From Paraburkholderia bannensis NBRC 103871 (GTDB taxonomy: Bacteria; Pseudomonadota; Gammaproteobacteria; Burkholderiales; Burkholderiaceae): a stretch of DNA of 64,000 bases. This document shows positions 38,270 to 47,566 of this stretch, piece by piece. The translations under genes were made by a program, and so were the position numbers. The stretch is taken from NCBI RefSeq assembly GCF_000685015.1, contig NZ_BAYA01000001.1, forward strand, positions 62,001 through 126,000. The letters are read 5' to 3'. How positions within the stretch are numbered: the first letter of the stretch is position 1; the number at the start of each line of letters is the position of its first letter. Below the pieces are notes generated by a model. The model did not search any database. It was given only the letters and a program-made list of their open reading frames with translations, and was not told where the DNA came from.

Positions 38270-38296
38270 AAATGGGCGGCGCGTGCCGCCCATTTA
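38270..38296 (+). terminator. Terminator of the phnWX operon
   Basis: A perfect 11-bp stem (AAATGGGCGGC / GCCGCCCATTT) with a GCGT loop lies 26 bases after the phnX stop. The T run is short. Confidence 0.78.
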
Positions 38297-38404
38297 CCGT
38301 TTACCTGCAGCGCGTTCAACACGACGCGGCGAAGTCCTAGCAGGCGCTGGCCGTCCGCAGGACGGCCTGACCGGCAACGCGGGGCAGAGCGGTGCTATTC
38401 GGTC

Positions 38405-38455
38405 GGCAATTGAAGCGGCAATTGAAGCGGCATTTGAACCGGCAATTGGAGCGGC
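38405..38455. repeat. 12-bp tandem repeat, four copies
   Basis: Units GGCAATTGAAGC (twice exactly), GGCATTTGAACC and GGCAATTGGAGC follow head to tail and then GGC. It lies in the leader region of ynfA. The 12-base unit keeps reading frame, but the frame is not a convincing gene. Confidence 0.85.
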
Positions 38456-38523
38456 GGCCCATGCTTCGCCAGGTAAAAGCGCTGCCTGCGTTACCATGAG
38501 CGCCCGCCAATATCCGCTCGCTC

Positions 38524-38841
38524 ATGAAGACGTTCCTGCTTTTCGTGGTTACCGCGCTCGCCGAGATCGTCGGCTGCTATCTGCCGTACCGCTGGCTGCG
38601 CGAGGGCGCGAGCGCCTGGTGGCTGGTTCCGGCCGCCGCGTCGCTGGCCCTGTTTGCCTGGCTCCTGACGCTGCATCCGAGCGCGGCTGGCCGCACGTAT
38701 GCCGCTTATGGCGGCGTCTATGTGTGCGTGGCGATTCTATGGCTGTGGGGCGTCGAGGCGATTCGCCCGAGCCCCTGGGACTGGGCTGGCATTGCGTTCA
38801 CGCTCGCCGGCATGGCGCTGATCGCCTTCCAGCCGCGCTGA
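38524..38841 (+). CDS. YnfA family (UPF0060) membrane protein
   Basis: A 105-residue protein with four short membrane helices, SMR-like in size. [65 protein letters not shown] and RPSPWDWAG match the YnfA family. Some YnfA proteins act as small multidrug exporters. No clear Shine-Dalgarno is seen. Stretch 38297-38523 upstream holds only the tandem repeat. Confidence 0.93.
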   Translation: MKTFLLFVVTALAEIVGCYLPYRWLREGASAWWLVPAAASLALFAWLLTLHPSAAGRTYAAYGGVYVCVAILWLWGVEAIRPSPWDWAGIAFTLAGMALIAFQPR

Positions 38842-38911
38842 GGCGGCCCAAAGCCGTCGAAAACGCGCATCGATAGCGTGCATCGATAGCGCGCGTCGAA
38901 ACCGCAGCGCG

Positions 38912-39355
38912 TCAAACCAGCGTATTCACGCCCGGAAACTTCGCGCGGAACGCGTGCGGCATGGGAACGACCTTCTTCGCTTCGTAATCGAAAAACACGA
39001 AGCCCGATTTCGCCATCGCGATCAGCGCGCCGTCGGTGGGCCGCGTGATGCGGAAGATGATGTCGCCGCCGTACTTGTTGAAATCCATGATGCCGACCTC
39101 GAAGCACAACTGGTCGCGCGCGTAGGCTTCGGCGCGGTAGGTCGTCGCGAGATCCGTCACGATGATGCTGGTGTGCTGGCCCTTCATTTCCTCGATGCCG
39201 GCATCGAACAGAAAGCGCGCACGGGCCTCCGAAATCATCGAGATCATCGAATCGTTCGCGAGGTGGTTCGCCGAGTTGATGTCGGTGACGCGCACCGTGA
39301 GGTGGGTCGAGTAGTAATACTGGTCTTCGGGGAAGTGGAGCTCGATGCGGGCCAT
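38912..39355 (-). CDS. Acyl-CoA thioesterase (4-hydroxybenzoyl-CoA thioesterase-like hotdog)
   Basis: A 147-residue hotdog thioesterase: VRVTDINSANHLANDSMISM near the start (with Asn-His in place of the more usual Tyr-x-His), then SIIVTDLATTYRAEAYARDQL and FFDYEAKKVVPMP. Convergent with ynfA. Substrate unknown. Confidence 0.88.
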   Translation of the reverse strand: MARIELHFPEDQYYYSTHLTVRVTDINSANHLANDSMISMISEARARFLFDAGIEEMKGQHTSIIVTDLATTYRAEAYARDQLCFEVGIMDFNKYGGDIIFRITRPTDGALIAMAKSGFVFFDYEAKKVVPMPHAFRAKFPGVNTLV

Positions 39356-39777
39356 GGGGAATGCGGGGATTGGGGTGTCTCGGGGCGTCTCTGGACGTCA
39401 GATTTCGTTGCCGCGGCGCGTCTGGCAATGATTGTGCGCTGACCGGGGGCTGATTCCGGATGCGCGTCTGTGCGCTTTTGCCGCAGGCAGTGCGCGATTG
39501 TAGCGGCTCGGGCGTTTCCTGGCGCCCCCGATCGCAGGCCGAGCGCCCGGTATTCGTCTGCACAATCAGGGCTTTCAGCGCGGCCGCCGGGCCGTCGTTG
39601 ACAGTTCGCGCGAGCAGGGCGCACGCTCGCCAGACGCGCTGTGCGGGCCCGAATTCACGGGTTTCGGCAGCGGGCGCGAAAATTGCGCATGAAGGTCGCC
39701 CGCAATGCGCGCTCGCGCTTGCGACAGGTTTTCGACGAGCTTGCGACACGCCCGATTCAGCCCACGCGGGAGACCAC
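39356..39777. other. Divergent intergenic region, no gene seen
   Basis: About 420 bases between the thioesterase (minus) and the large hybrid kinase (plus). A plus-strand frame is open through it but is not conserved-looking (Arg/Ala-rich). Promoters for both genes must lie here. I see no clear operator or RNA. Confidence 0.5.
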
Positions 39778-42700
39778 ATGACAGGTGAAGGAGAGCGCCA
39801 CGACGACAGCGCGGCGCGGCAGCACGCGATCCGCACGGTCGTCGACGAGGCTATCGCCGCTGTCGGGCAAAGCGTGCAGCAGCGCGCGCAGGACGCGCGC
39901 GAGGCCAGTGACGTCCAGAAAGCGGGCGACGCGCGCAGCATGGCCGACCTCGTCAGCGCCTTCGATTGGTCAACTACGCCGCTAGGCGCGTACGAACACT
40001 GGCCGCACAGCCTGAAAAGCGTGGTGCGCCTGATGCTCGCCTCGCGCTACGCGATGTGGATGGCCTGGGGGCCGGATCTTACGTTCCTGTGCAACGACGC
40101 TTACCGGCCGACACTCGGCGCGAAGCAGCAGTTCATCGGCTTGCCGTCGCGCAACGTGTGGGCCGAAGTGTGGGCGGAAGCCGGCTCGCGCATCGAACAT
40201 GTGCTCGCCACGGGCGAGGCGACGTGGGACGAAAGCCTGCTGCTGTTTCTGGAGCGCAACGGTTTCAAGGAAGAGACCTATCACACGTTCTCGTATGGCC
40301 CGGTGCACGGCGATAGCGGGAACGTCGAAGGCATGCTCTGCGTGGTGACCGAAGACACCCGGCGGATCCTGTCCGAGCGGCGCCTCGCGAGCGTCGCGCA
40401 ACTGGCAGGCACGGCTCGCAGCGCGCAGTCCGTGGCGCTGGCGTGCGACGAGGTCGTCGCCGCGCTCGACGGCAATCGCCACGATTTGCCGTTCGTCGCG
40501 CTTTATCTGCTGGGCGCGGACGGCAGCTTCGCGCACCGGGCCGCGTCCAATCATCCCGACGCCGCACGCTTCGGCGTCGATATCCCGCTGCACGGCGCGC
40601 AAGCCGATCCGTTGGCTGCCACATTCGCCGAGGCGGCCACCACAGGCGCAGCGGTCGACGCGTACCAGCTCGACGGCGTGCTGCCCGCGCCGTCGGCCTG
40701 GCCCGAACCCGCGACGCACGCAGTCGTCGTGCCGCTCACGCGCGCCGCCGCTGCAGGGCCAGCCGGCGAGTGCATCGGTTTTCTCGTCGCGGGCGTGAGT
40801 CCGCGCCTCGTCTTCGACGACGACTATCGCCGCTTCATCGACGTCGTCGCGGCGCAGGCAAGCAGCATTATTGAAGGTGCGCGCGCCGCCGAAACCGAGC
40901 GTCAACGCGTCGAGCAACTCGCCGCGCTCGACCGCGCCAAGACCACGTTCTTCTCCAACGTGAGCCATGAGTTGCGCACGCCGCTCATGCTGATGCTCTC
41001 GCCGCTCGACGACCTGGTCGCCGCCGACGCCGACCCCGCGCGCCTCGCCTTGCTGCGTCTTGCGCGGCGCAGCGGCCAGCGCCTGCTGCGGCTCGTGAAT
41101 TCGCTGCTCGATTTCGCGCGCATCGAGGCCGGGCGCATTGACGTCTGCTACGAGCCGACCGACCTCGCGCGCCTCACCCAGGACGTGGCGAGCACGTTCC
41201 GTTCGGCGATCGAACGCGGCGGCCTCGCGTTTCGCGTGCAATGCCGCCTGGACGAACCCGTCTTCGTCGACCGGCAGATGTGGGAAAAGATCGTCCTGAA
41301 CCTGCTCTCGAATGCCTTCAAGTTCACGCTGAACGGGCGCATCGCCGTGAGCCTCGCGCGGCACGGCTCGCATGCGCTGCTTACGGTCGAGGACAGCGGC
41401 ACCGGCATTCCGGAGCAGGCGATGCCGCGCCTGTTCGAGCGTTTTCATCGGGTGGAGGGCGCGCACGGGCGAACCCAGGAGGGCTCGGGGATTGGTCTCG
41501 CGCTGGTCTACGAACTGGTCAAGCTGCATGGCGGCGCGATCGAGGCGTGGAGCGCGCCGGGCCAGGGGTCGCGCTTCACGGTCAGCCTGCCGCTGGGCAG
41601 CGCGCATCTGGATGCGGCGCATCTGCGCGAGGGCGGGGCGCACAACGGTGGCATGCGCGGTATGCAAGTCGCTGCGGCGTTCGCCGCCGAGGCCGCGGGG
41701 TGGCTGGGCACGCAGCGCATCTCTGCGGGGCAAGACCCGCTCACTCCGTTGATGCCAGCGGATAAGGCTGCCACCGCCGCTATCTCCGCTACGTCCGCTA
41801 CCCCGGCCACAGCCGAGACCGACGCGCTGCGCCTGGAGTCCGCCTCAGGCGCGCTCGCGGCTGGCCTGCGCGACCGGCGCTTCGCGTCGACCTTCGGCGC
41901 GCGCGTGCTGCTGGTCGACGACAACGCCGATATGCGCGCCTACGTCGGCACGCTGCTCGCGAGCGCGTATCAGGTCGAGCTTGCCGCCGATGGTGTGCAG
42001 GCGCTCGACGTCGCGCGCGCCAGCAAGCCCGACCTGATCGTGTCGGACGTGATGATGCCGCGCCTCGACGGCTTCGGCCTGCTTGAGCAGGTGCGGCGCG
42101 ATCCGGCGCTGCGCAACGTGCCCGTGATCCTGCTGTCCGCGCGCGCGGGCGAGGACGCGCGCATCGAAGGTCTCGACGCGGGCGCGGACGACTATCTCGT
42201 CAAGCCGTTCTCGGCGCGCGAACTCGCGGCGCGGGTGGGCGCGCTGCTTGAGCGCACGCAGATCCGCCGCGCCAACGAACAGTTGCTCGAACTCGCGCTT
42301 TCCAGCATCCAGGATCAGTTCTTCCTGCTCGATCAGGACGCGCGCCTGACGCTCGTGAACCCGCGCTTTCTCGAACTCGCGGGCATGACGGCGGCGCAGG
42401 CGCTCGGCCAGCGCTTCGTCGATGTCTGCCCCGAGAGCGCCGCGAACGGCTTTGCCGCCGCCTTGAGCGACGCGCTCGCGGCGCGCGAGGCGCGCCAGTT
42501 CGAAACGCGCTGCACGGCGACAGGCCGCTGGTTCGACACGCGCATCTATCCGGCCGCCGAAGGCGCGGCCGTGCTGATGACCGACGTGACCGAGCGCAAG
42601 CAGGCCCAGGAAGCGATACGCCTGCGCACCGCGCAATTCGAGACGCTCATGAACGAAGCGCCGCTGGGCGTCTATCTGGTCGACCGCGACCTGCGCATCC

Positions 42701-44169
42701 GGGAAGTGAATCCGGCGGCGCGGCCATTTTTTGGCGACGCGTCGCAACTGATCGGCGAGGACGTAGGCGTCGTCATGCGGCGCGTCTGGAATGCGGCCTA
42801 CGCGCAGGAAATCGTCGATATTTTCAGGCGCACGCTCGAAACCGGCCAGCCGTATCACACGCCCGAGCGCATCGAGGCGCGGCGCGACCGCGACACGAGC
42901 GAATGCTACGAATGGGAAGTGCACCGGACGCCGCTGCCCGACGACCAGTTCGGCCTGGTCTGCTATTTCCGCGATATTTCGCTGCACGTGCGCGTGCGCC
43001 AGCAACTCGAAGCCGCCGATCACCAGAAGGACGCGTTCCTCGCCACGCTCTCGCACGAGCTGCGCAATCCGCTTGCGCCGATCCGCAGCGCGGCCGCGAT
43101 CCTCGCTTCGGCCTCGCTCACGCCTGGGCAGCTTGCGTGGGCGACCGATGTGATCCGGCGTCAGGTCACGCATATGTCGGGCCTTCTTGACGATCTGCTC
43201 GACCTCGCGCGCATCACGTGCGGCAAGCTCGATCTGCGCCGCGACGTGGTGAGCCTCGCGGGCGTGATCCAGACCGCCGTGGAGGCATCGCGGCCTCTGC
43301 TGGAGCGCAAGCATCACGCGCTCGTCGTGCATGCGCCGCTGCCCGACGTGCTGATCGACGCCGATGCGCTGCGCCTCGCCCAGGTGGTGTCGAACCTGCT
43401 GAACAACGCGGGCAAGTACACCGATCCGGGCGGCCATATCGAACTGACGATCGCAATTGCGGGCGATACCGTCGAGCTTGCGGTGAAGGACGACGGCATT
43501 GGCCTGCCGCCCGACGCGCACGAGCGGCTCTTCGCGATGTTCGCGCAGGTCGATGCGCGTTCGCCGCGCGCGGAAGGCGGTCTTGGCATCGGGCTCGCGC
43601 TCTCGAAGGGGCTGGTTCGGCTGCATGGCGGCACGATCCACGCGCGTTCGGCGGGCGTAAATCTGGGCAGCGAATTCCGCGTGAGCCTGCCGATCGTCGT
43701 GCCGACGCAGCGCGCGGGCGCAACCGGCGATGACGCATCCACCGCACCGGCTGGCGCGCGCCGCGTGCTGGTCGTCGACGACAACCGCGACGCCGCCGAA
43801 AGTCTCGCGCTGCTGCTTTCGATCTCGGGACATGAGGTGCGCGTCGCGCATGCGGGCGAGGACGCGCTCGCACTCGCCGCGGTGTTCCGCCCGCAGACGG
43901 TGCTGCTCGATCTTGGCATGCCGGGCTTGAGCGGCTACGACGTGGCGCGCGCGCTGCGCGCCATGCCCGATTCGAGCGAGATGGTGGTCGTCGCGCTCAC
44001 GGGTTGGGGCCAGGAAGAAGATCGTAGAAAGACCATCGCAGCGGGCTTCGACTGGCACATCACCAAGCCCGCCGATCCCGAGAAAATTATTCTGCTGCTC
44101 ACGCGAACGCGCCGCGAGTTGCTGGGCGAGCGCGGCGACGCTGTAGCTGCGCCCACACGCGGCGAGTGA
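39778..44169 (+). CDS. Large hybrid sensor histidine kinase with two kinase cores and two receivers
   Basis: A 1463-residue protein without membrane segments. In order: a PAS/GAF-like sensory part (about 60-380); HisKA 1 with phospho-acceptor His397 (VSHELRTP) and its HATPase domain (about 500-620); receiver 1 with Asp757 (VSDVMMPRLDG); two PAS domains (about 840-955 and 955-1075); HisKA 2 with His1093 (LSHELRNPLAP) and HATPase (about 1200-1310); and receiver 2 with Asp1378 (LLDLGMPGLSG). All four phosphorylation residues are intact. GGGAG precedes the ATG at 39778. There is no output domain, so it must signal to a separate regulator, possibly by phosphorelay. A small Pro-rich gene is convergent with it. 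Confidence 0.9.
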   Translation: MTGEGERHDDSAARQHAIRTVVDEAIAAVGQSVQQRAQDAREASDVQKAGDARSMADLVSAFDWSTTPLGAYEHWPHSLKSVVRLMLASRYAMWMAWGPDLTFLCNDAYRPTLGAKQQFIGLPSRNVWAEVWAEAGSRIEHVLATGEATWDESLLLFLERNGFKEETYHTFSYGPVHGDSGNVEGMLCVVTEDTRRILSERRLASVAQLAGTARSAQSVALACDEVVAALDGNRHDLPFVALYLLGADGSFAHRAASNHPDAARFGVDIPLHGAQADPLAATFAEAATTGAAVDAYQLDGVLPAPSAWPEPATHAVVVPLTRAAAAGPAGECIGFLVAGVSPRLVFDDDYRRFIDVVAAQASSIIEGARAAETERQRVEQLAALDRAKTTFFSNVSHELRTPLMLMLSPLDDLVAADADPARLALLRLARRSGQRLLRLVNSLLDFARIEAGRIDVCYEPTDLARLTQDVASTFRSAIERGGLAFRVQCRLDEPVFVDRQMWEKIVLNLLSNAFKFTLNGRIAVSLARHGSHALLTVEDSGTGIPEQAMPRLFERFHRVEGAHGRTQEGSGIGLALVYELVKLHGGAIEAWSAPGQGSRFTVSLPLGSAHLDAAHLREGGAHNGGMRGMQVAAAFAAEAAGWLGTQRISAGQDPLTPLMPADKAATAAISATSATPATAETDALRLESASGALAAGLRDRRFASTFGARVLLVDDNADMRAYVGTLLASAYQVELAADGVQALDVARASKPDLIVSDVMMPRLDGFGLLEQVRRDPALRNVPVILLSARAGEDARIEGLDAGADDYLVKPFSARELAARVGALLERTQIRRANEQLLELALSSIQDQFFLLDQDARLTLVNPRFLELAGMTAAQALGQRFVDVCPESAANGFAAALSDALAAREARQFETRCTATGRWFDTRIYPAAEGAAVLMTDVTERKQAQEAIRLRTAQFETLMNEAPLGVYLVDRDLRIREVNPAARPFFGDASQLIGEDVGVVMRRVWNAAYAQEIVDIFRRTLETGQPYHTPERIEARRDRDTSECYEWEVHRTPLPDDQFGLVCYFRDISLHVRVRQQLEAADHQKDAFLATLSHELRNPLAPIRSAAAILASASLTPGQLAWATDVIRRQVTHMSGLLDDLLDLARITCGKLDLRRDVVSLAGVIQTAVEASRPLLERKHHALVVHAPLPDVLIDADALRLAQVVSNLLNNAGKYTDPGGHIELTIAIAGDTVELAVKDDGIGLPPDAHERLFAMFAQVDARSPRAEGGLGIGLALSKGLVRLHGGTIHARSAGVNLGSEFRVSLPIVVPTQRAGATGDDASTAPAGARRVLVVDDNRDAAESLALLLSISGHEVRVAHAGEDALALAAVFRPQTVLLDLGMPGLSGYDVARALRAMPDSSEMVVVALTGWGQEEDRRKTIAAGFDWHITKPADPEKIILLLTRTRRELLGERGDAVAAPTRGE

Positions 44170-44193
44170 AACTGCGTTGCGCGTCTTGAGCGC

Positions 44194-44388
44194 TCAGCAA
44201 GGTAAAGCGCGTTCCGGCGGCGCTTCCGAGGGCGGATCGCCTAGCGGCGCAGGCGGCGGCACGTCGCCATCGGGCAGGGGCGGCGGTTGTTTCGGCTTCG
44301 GATTGCCGGGAAGGTCTTCCTCCGTTGGCAGATGCGCGCGAATCACGATCGCGCGCGCGCCAGGGTTCAGGTGCAGGGCATGCGGCAT
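44194..44388 (-). CDS. Small proline-rich hypothetical protein
   Basis: A 64-residue protein: LHLNPGARAIVIRAHLP at the start, then a Pro/Asp/Glu-rich tail (KPKQPPPLPDGDVPPPAP). GGAG lies six bases before the ATG at 44388, and this supports the short start over a longer frame. No domain recognised; probably disordered. Confidence 0.6.
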   Translation of the reverse strand: MPHALHLNPGARAIVIRAHLPTEEDLPGNPKPKQPPPLPDGDVPPPAPLGDPPSEAPPERALPC

Positions 44389-44599
44389 AAGCGTCTCCTG
44401 AAGGCTTGTGGGCGTTCGCCAATCATTCGACAGTTCGCCGCAAGTCGCGTGCCGCGGCGTGTTTGTGCCGGTGTTCGTGATGGTTTGTCCTTCCGGAAAC
44501 GATAGCTGTGTGCTGTGACGATGGGCACGTGACTTGCGCGCCGAAGTTGCAAGTCGCACACCATCGCGCACAACCATCGATATCCAGGGGGATACCATC

Positions 44600-45007
44600 A
44601 TGAGCACTCGCGCCCGTTCGTTTGTCTTTGCATTGTCCACGCTGAGCCTCGCAGCCGCGGGGCTCGCTGGGTCGCCGCTCGTCCACGCACAGGGCGCGCC
44701 GCAGTCGATCAACGTCCAGCGTATGGCGACGGTTCAATCGGGCACCGGCTTTCGCGCGTCGAAACTGGTTGGCGCCGACGTCTACGATACCCACGGCAGC
44801 AAGATCGGCGAGATCGACGATATCGTGCTCGAATCGCCCAATGACGGCGCGTTCGCGATCCTTTCCGTGGGCGGCTTTCTAGGCATGGGCAAGCACCTGG
44901 TCGCCGTGCGCTTCAACGACCTTCAGGTCAGCGCCAAGCAGATCGTCCTCGATGCCGACAAGAACGCCCTGAAGGCGATGCCCGAATTCAACTACGCGAA
45001 GGACTGA
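44600..45007 (+). CDS. Secreted PRC-barrel domain protein
   Basis: A 135-residue protein with a signal peptide (FVFALSTLSLAAAGLAG, cleavage near VHA-Q, residue 31) and one PRC-barrel domain at about 50-125 (ASKLVGADVYDTHGSKIGEI, then DIVLESPNDG). PRC barrels are common in Burkholderiales envelope proteins. GGGGG lies upstream of the ATG. Its last 20 bases overlap the convergent TPR gene. Confidence 0.9.
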   Translation: MSTRARSFVFALSTLSLAAAGLAGSPLVHAQGAPQSINVQRMATVQSGTGFRASKLVGADVYDTHGSKIGEIDDIVLESPNDGAFAILSVGGFLGMGKHLVAVRFNDLQVSAKQIVLDADKNALKAMPEFNYAKD

Positions 45008-46901
45008 GCGTCCTCAACGCCTGCGCGACGCGCGCGATGACCTCGTCCCAGTCGCCCGGGCGCGTCTGACGAAAGAGGCGCGCCTGCGGATACCACGGCG
45101 TATCGTCGCGCTCGCGCAGCCAGCGCCAGCATCCGTCGAAGCGCGAAAGAATCCACACCGTCTTGCCGAGCGCACCCGCCAGGTGCGCGATCGACGTATC
45201 GACGGTAATGACGAGGTCGAGGTTTTCGATGATCGCCGAGGTATCGGCGAAATCGCGGACATCGTTCATGAGGTCGAGCGGACGCAACGCGGGCGGCAGG
45301 TCGTCGATCTGCGCCTGCGTCGTCGCGCCCTTTTGCAGACTCACGAAAGCGATGCCCGGCATTGTCAGCAACGGCAGGTAGGTGCTCGCCGTCATCGAGC
45401 GCCGCCGATCCGCTGCGCTCACGCGTGAATCGGCATGGTCGGGGCGCGGGTCGCCAGCCCAGACTAGCCCGACCTTGAGCCCTCCGGCAGGCAACCGTGC
45501 TTTCCAGCGCTCGACGTCGTCCTGCGTCGCGTGCAGGTACGGCACGTTCGCGGGAATCGTCGCGACCGTCGTACCAAAACGCAGCGGCAGGCTCATCGTG
45601 AAACACCAGTAATCGTGCCGGCCGATCGGCTGCGTGCCGTCCAGCGCAATCCATTCGTCCACACCTTCGATCGTCTCGAACAGGCGTTTCGCGGCGCCCA
45701 GGCATGCCACGCTCAGGTGCGCGACGCCGCGTGCCTTGAGCAGCGGCAAATAGCGGCTGAACTGGAAACTGTCGCCATAGCCTTGTTCGTGCCAGACGAT
45801 CAGCGACTTGCCCGCTAACGATTCGCCTTGCCAGTGTGCGAACGGCAGCGCGGGCGGAACCGTCTGCCGGTTCGCGAGACCGGCGTCGTAGCGCGCTTCC
45901 CAGAGCGGCCAGCCGTGCGCGAAATCGCCATCGGCGAGCAGGCTCAGCGCCAGGTTCAGCTTCACCTGCGCCGATTCCGGTTCGAGTGCCAGGGCGCGGC
46001 GAAAACACGCGGTCGCCTCGGCCAGCTTCTGGCGCTCGTAGAGCACGAGACCGAGGTTGTTGAGCGTCGATCGATCGGGCTGGATGGCCACCGCGTGACG
46101 GCAGAGCGCTTCGGCTTCTTCGTGGCGATCCAGTTCGGTGAGCGCGAGGCCGAGCGCCGTGCAGGCGTTGGCGTAGTCGGGCTGGAGCGCGATGGCGCGA
46201 TGCCATGCGTGCACCGCCTGGGCCAGAAGGCGCTGCCGGAAATACGCTGCGCCAAGGTTGTAGTGGGCCGTGGCGTAGTCGGGCAGCAGCGTCAAGGCGT
46301 GGAGCAGGCTCGCTTCGGCGTCGCTCAGGCGGCCGAGTTCGAGCAGCGCGGCCCCCAGGTTGTTGTGCGCCTGCGCGAACGCCGGCTGAAGCCGGATGGC
46401 CTCGCGACAGGCGGCTTCGGCTTCGGCATGACGGCCCGCCGCGTTGAGCAGCGCGCCCAGATCGTTGTGCAGGCTGGCGTCGGTGGCCTGTAGCGCCAGC
46501 GCCTGACGGTATTCGTGCTCCGCCTCGACGGGATGGCCGCTTTTTTGCAGCACGCGCGCGAGGTCGTGATGCACCACAGGCGTGTGCGGTTCGAGCGCGA
46601 CCGCGTGACGCAACGCGGCGGTGGCGGCCGCGTGATCGCCCAGCTCGTAGAGGACGTTGCCGAGATTGCGGTGCGCGTGCGCCAAATCGGGCTTTGCCGC
46701 GATCGCCCGCTGCCACAGCGCGGCGGCGGCGGCCTTGTTGCCGGTGGTGGCGAGGCAGAGCGCGGCGAGGTTCAAGGCGCTGGCGTCGGCCGCCTGCGGG
46801 CCGAGCAGCGGTGCAAGCGTGGCGAAGGCGTCAGCGGGGCGCCCGCCGGAAAACAGGGCGAGCGCGCTTTGGTAGAGATGGGGTACGGCTTGGGTCGTCA
46901 C
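44988..46901 (-). CDS. TPR-repeat protein with C-terminal glycosyltransferase-like domain
   Basis: A 637-residue protein. Residues about 5-345 hold nine or ten tetratricopeptide repeats (for example AHNNLGAALLELGRLSDAEA). The C-terminal part (about 370-625) has a GT-B-like fold: SLIVWHEQGYGDSFQFSRY, VGLVWAGDP and the late block ITVDTSIAHLAGALGKTVWIL, which binds nucleotide sugar in GT9/GT41 relatives. This architecture is typical of bacterial O-GlcNAc-transferase-like proteins and of proteins near flagellar glycosylation. A chemoreceptor lies downstream, but no flagellin gene is in view. Acceptor unknown. Confidence 0.88.
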   Translation of the reverse strand: MTTQAVPHLYQSALALFSGGRPADAFATLAPLLGPQAADASALNLAALCLATTGNKAAAAALWQRAIAAKPDLAHAHRNLGNVLYELGDHAAATAALRHAVALEPHTPVVHHDLARVLQKSGHPVEAEHEYRQALALQATDASLHNDLGALLNAAGRHAEAEAACREAIRLQPAFAQAHNNLGAALLELGRLSDAEASLLHALTLLPDYATAHYNLGAAYFRQRLLAQAVHAWHRAIALQPDYANACTALGLALTELDRHEEAEALCRHAVAIQPDRSTLNNLGLVLYERQKLAEATACFRRALALEPESAQVKLNLALSLLADGDFAHGWPLWEARYDAGLANRQTVPPALPFAHWQGESLAGKSLIVWHEQGYGDSFQFSRYLPLLKARGVAHLSVACLGAAKRLFETIEGVDEWIALDGTQPIGRHDYWCFTMSLPLRFGTTVATIPANVPYLHATQDDVERWKARLPAGGLKVGLVWAGDPRPDHADSRVSAADRRRSMTASTYLPLLTMPGIAFVSLQKGATTQAQIDDLPPALRPLDLMNDVRDFADTSAIIENLDLVITVDTSIAHLAGALGKTVWILSRFDGCWRWLRERDDTPWYPQARLFRQTRPGDWDEVIARVAQALRTLSPSRS

Positions 46902-46997
46902 GGTAGCGGTGGGAAGTGCGGGATCGTCTGGATGATCGGCGCACGGCGGCTACACGGGTATCGGACAAATCTGAGATGTCCAGCGCGCCCAGTTTGT

Positions 46998-47041
46998 CCT
47001 GGTGGTTGCCTGGTCGGTGCCTGGTGGTTGCCAGGTCGTTG
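46998..47041. repeat. 22-bp tandem duplication
   Basis: Two head-to-tail copies of a 22-base G/T-rich unit (starting CCTGGTGGTTGCC) differ at two positions. It lies in the gap before the TPR gene, on its promoter side. Confidence 0.8.
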
Positions 47042-47052
47042 CCCGGCAGGGG

Positions 47053-47247
47053 CTAGCTGTTGTTGCGATCGGCGATCAACTGGGCGATCTGACGTTCGCC
47101 GATGATGCCGCTCCACGCATTGACCCAGCGCATCGCGACCTGTTGCTCGTCGGGCGCGTCGGCGTCCATCAGGCGGCCCATGGCCTTGCGCAGCCGGTAC
47201 ATCGAGTAGGTCTTGCGTCGGGCGTCGGGCTGGGGCGATTGATTCAT
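47053..47247 (-). CDS. Small hypothetical protein
   Basis: A 64-residue basic helical protein: RKTYSMYRLRKAMGRLMDAD, then RWVNAWSGIIGERQIAQLI. No domain recognised. The start at 47247 follows a weak GAGAG site. An upstream in-frame ATG would give 92 residues. Confidence 0.55.
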   Translation of the reverse strand: MNQSPQPDARRKTYSMYRLRKAMGRLMDADAPDEQQVAMRWVNAWSGIIGERQIAQLIADRNNS

Positions 47248-47566
47248 GATGCGTCTCTCAGTATTGAAATGATCAGACGAATCTAACTTATCACGCGCAT
47301 TGTCAGCGCTGGACTCCGCAAAAGGCCGCAAGACATCTGGGGCTATTTCTTGACAATGCGGCGACCATGCTAACCGGCCCAGTCTACGTCGTCATGCGCC
47401 TGCACGTATAGCCAGGCGGCCCGCACATCACGATCTTCAGGATTTCCTGAACGCAATTTCGGCTAATCCGCCAGTCAAATTGAGCGTTCCGCTCATTTAG
47501 CGCCGCCTCGCTTGCGCCGATAGTTCAGATAGTTGAATCGTCGGACTTTTTACAAGGGCTCAGGCG
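47248..47566. other. Intergenic region before the chemoreceptor gene
   Basis: About 320 bases, AT-richer than the flanks. It holds palindrome copy A (47436-47454) and a GCCGATAG box (47516-47523) resembling the flagellar sigma-28 -10 element, but without a good -35. No gene is seen. Confidence 0.6.
47436..47454. promoter_or_regulatory. Palindromic AGGAWWTCCTGA element, copy A
   Basis: TTCAGGATTTCCTGAACGC; the core is a near-perfect dyad (TTCAGGA / TCCTGAA). It ends its core 117 bases before the chemoreceptor start. One of four copies in the 47-56 kb region; see copies at 52707, 55383 and 56333. Confidence 0.65.

Noticed and set aside
47497..47523. Sigma-28 promoter for the chemoreceptor
   Set aside because: The GCCGATAG -10 box is good, but the bases 15 positions upstream (TTAG) do not match the TAAA -35 element, so the call is too weak to list.
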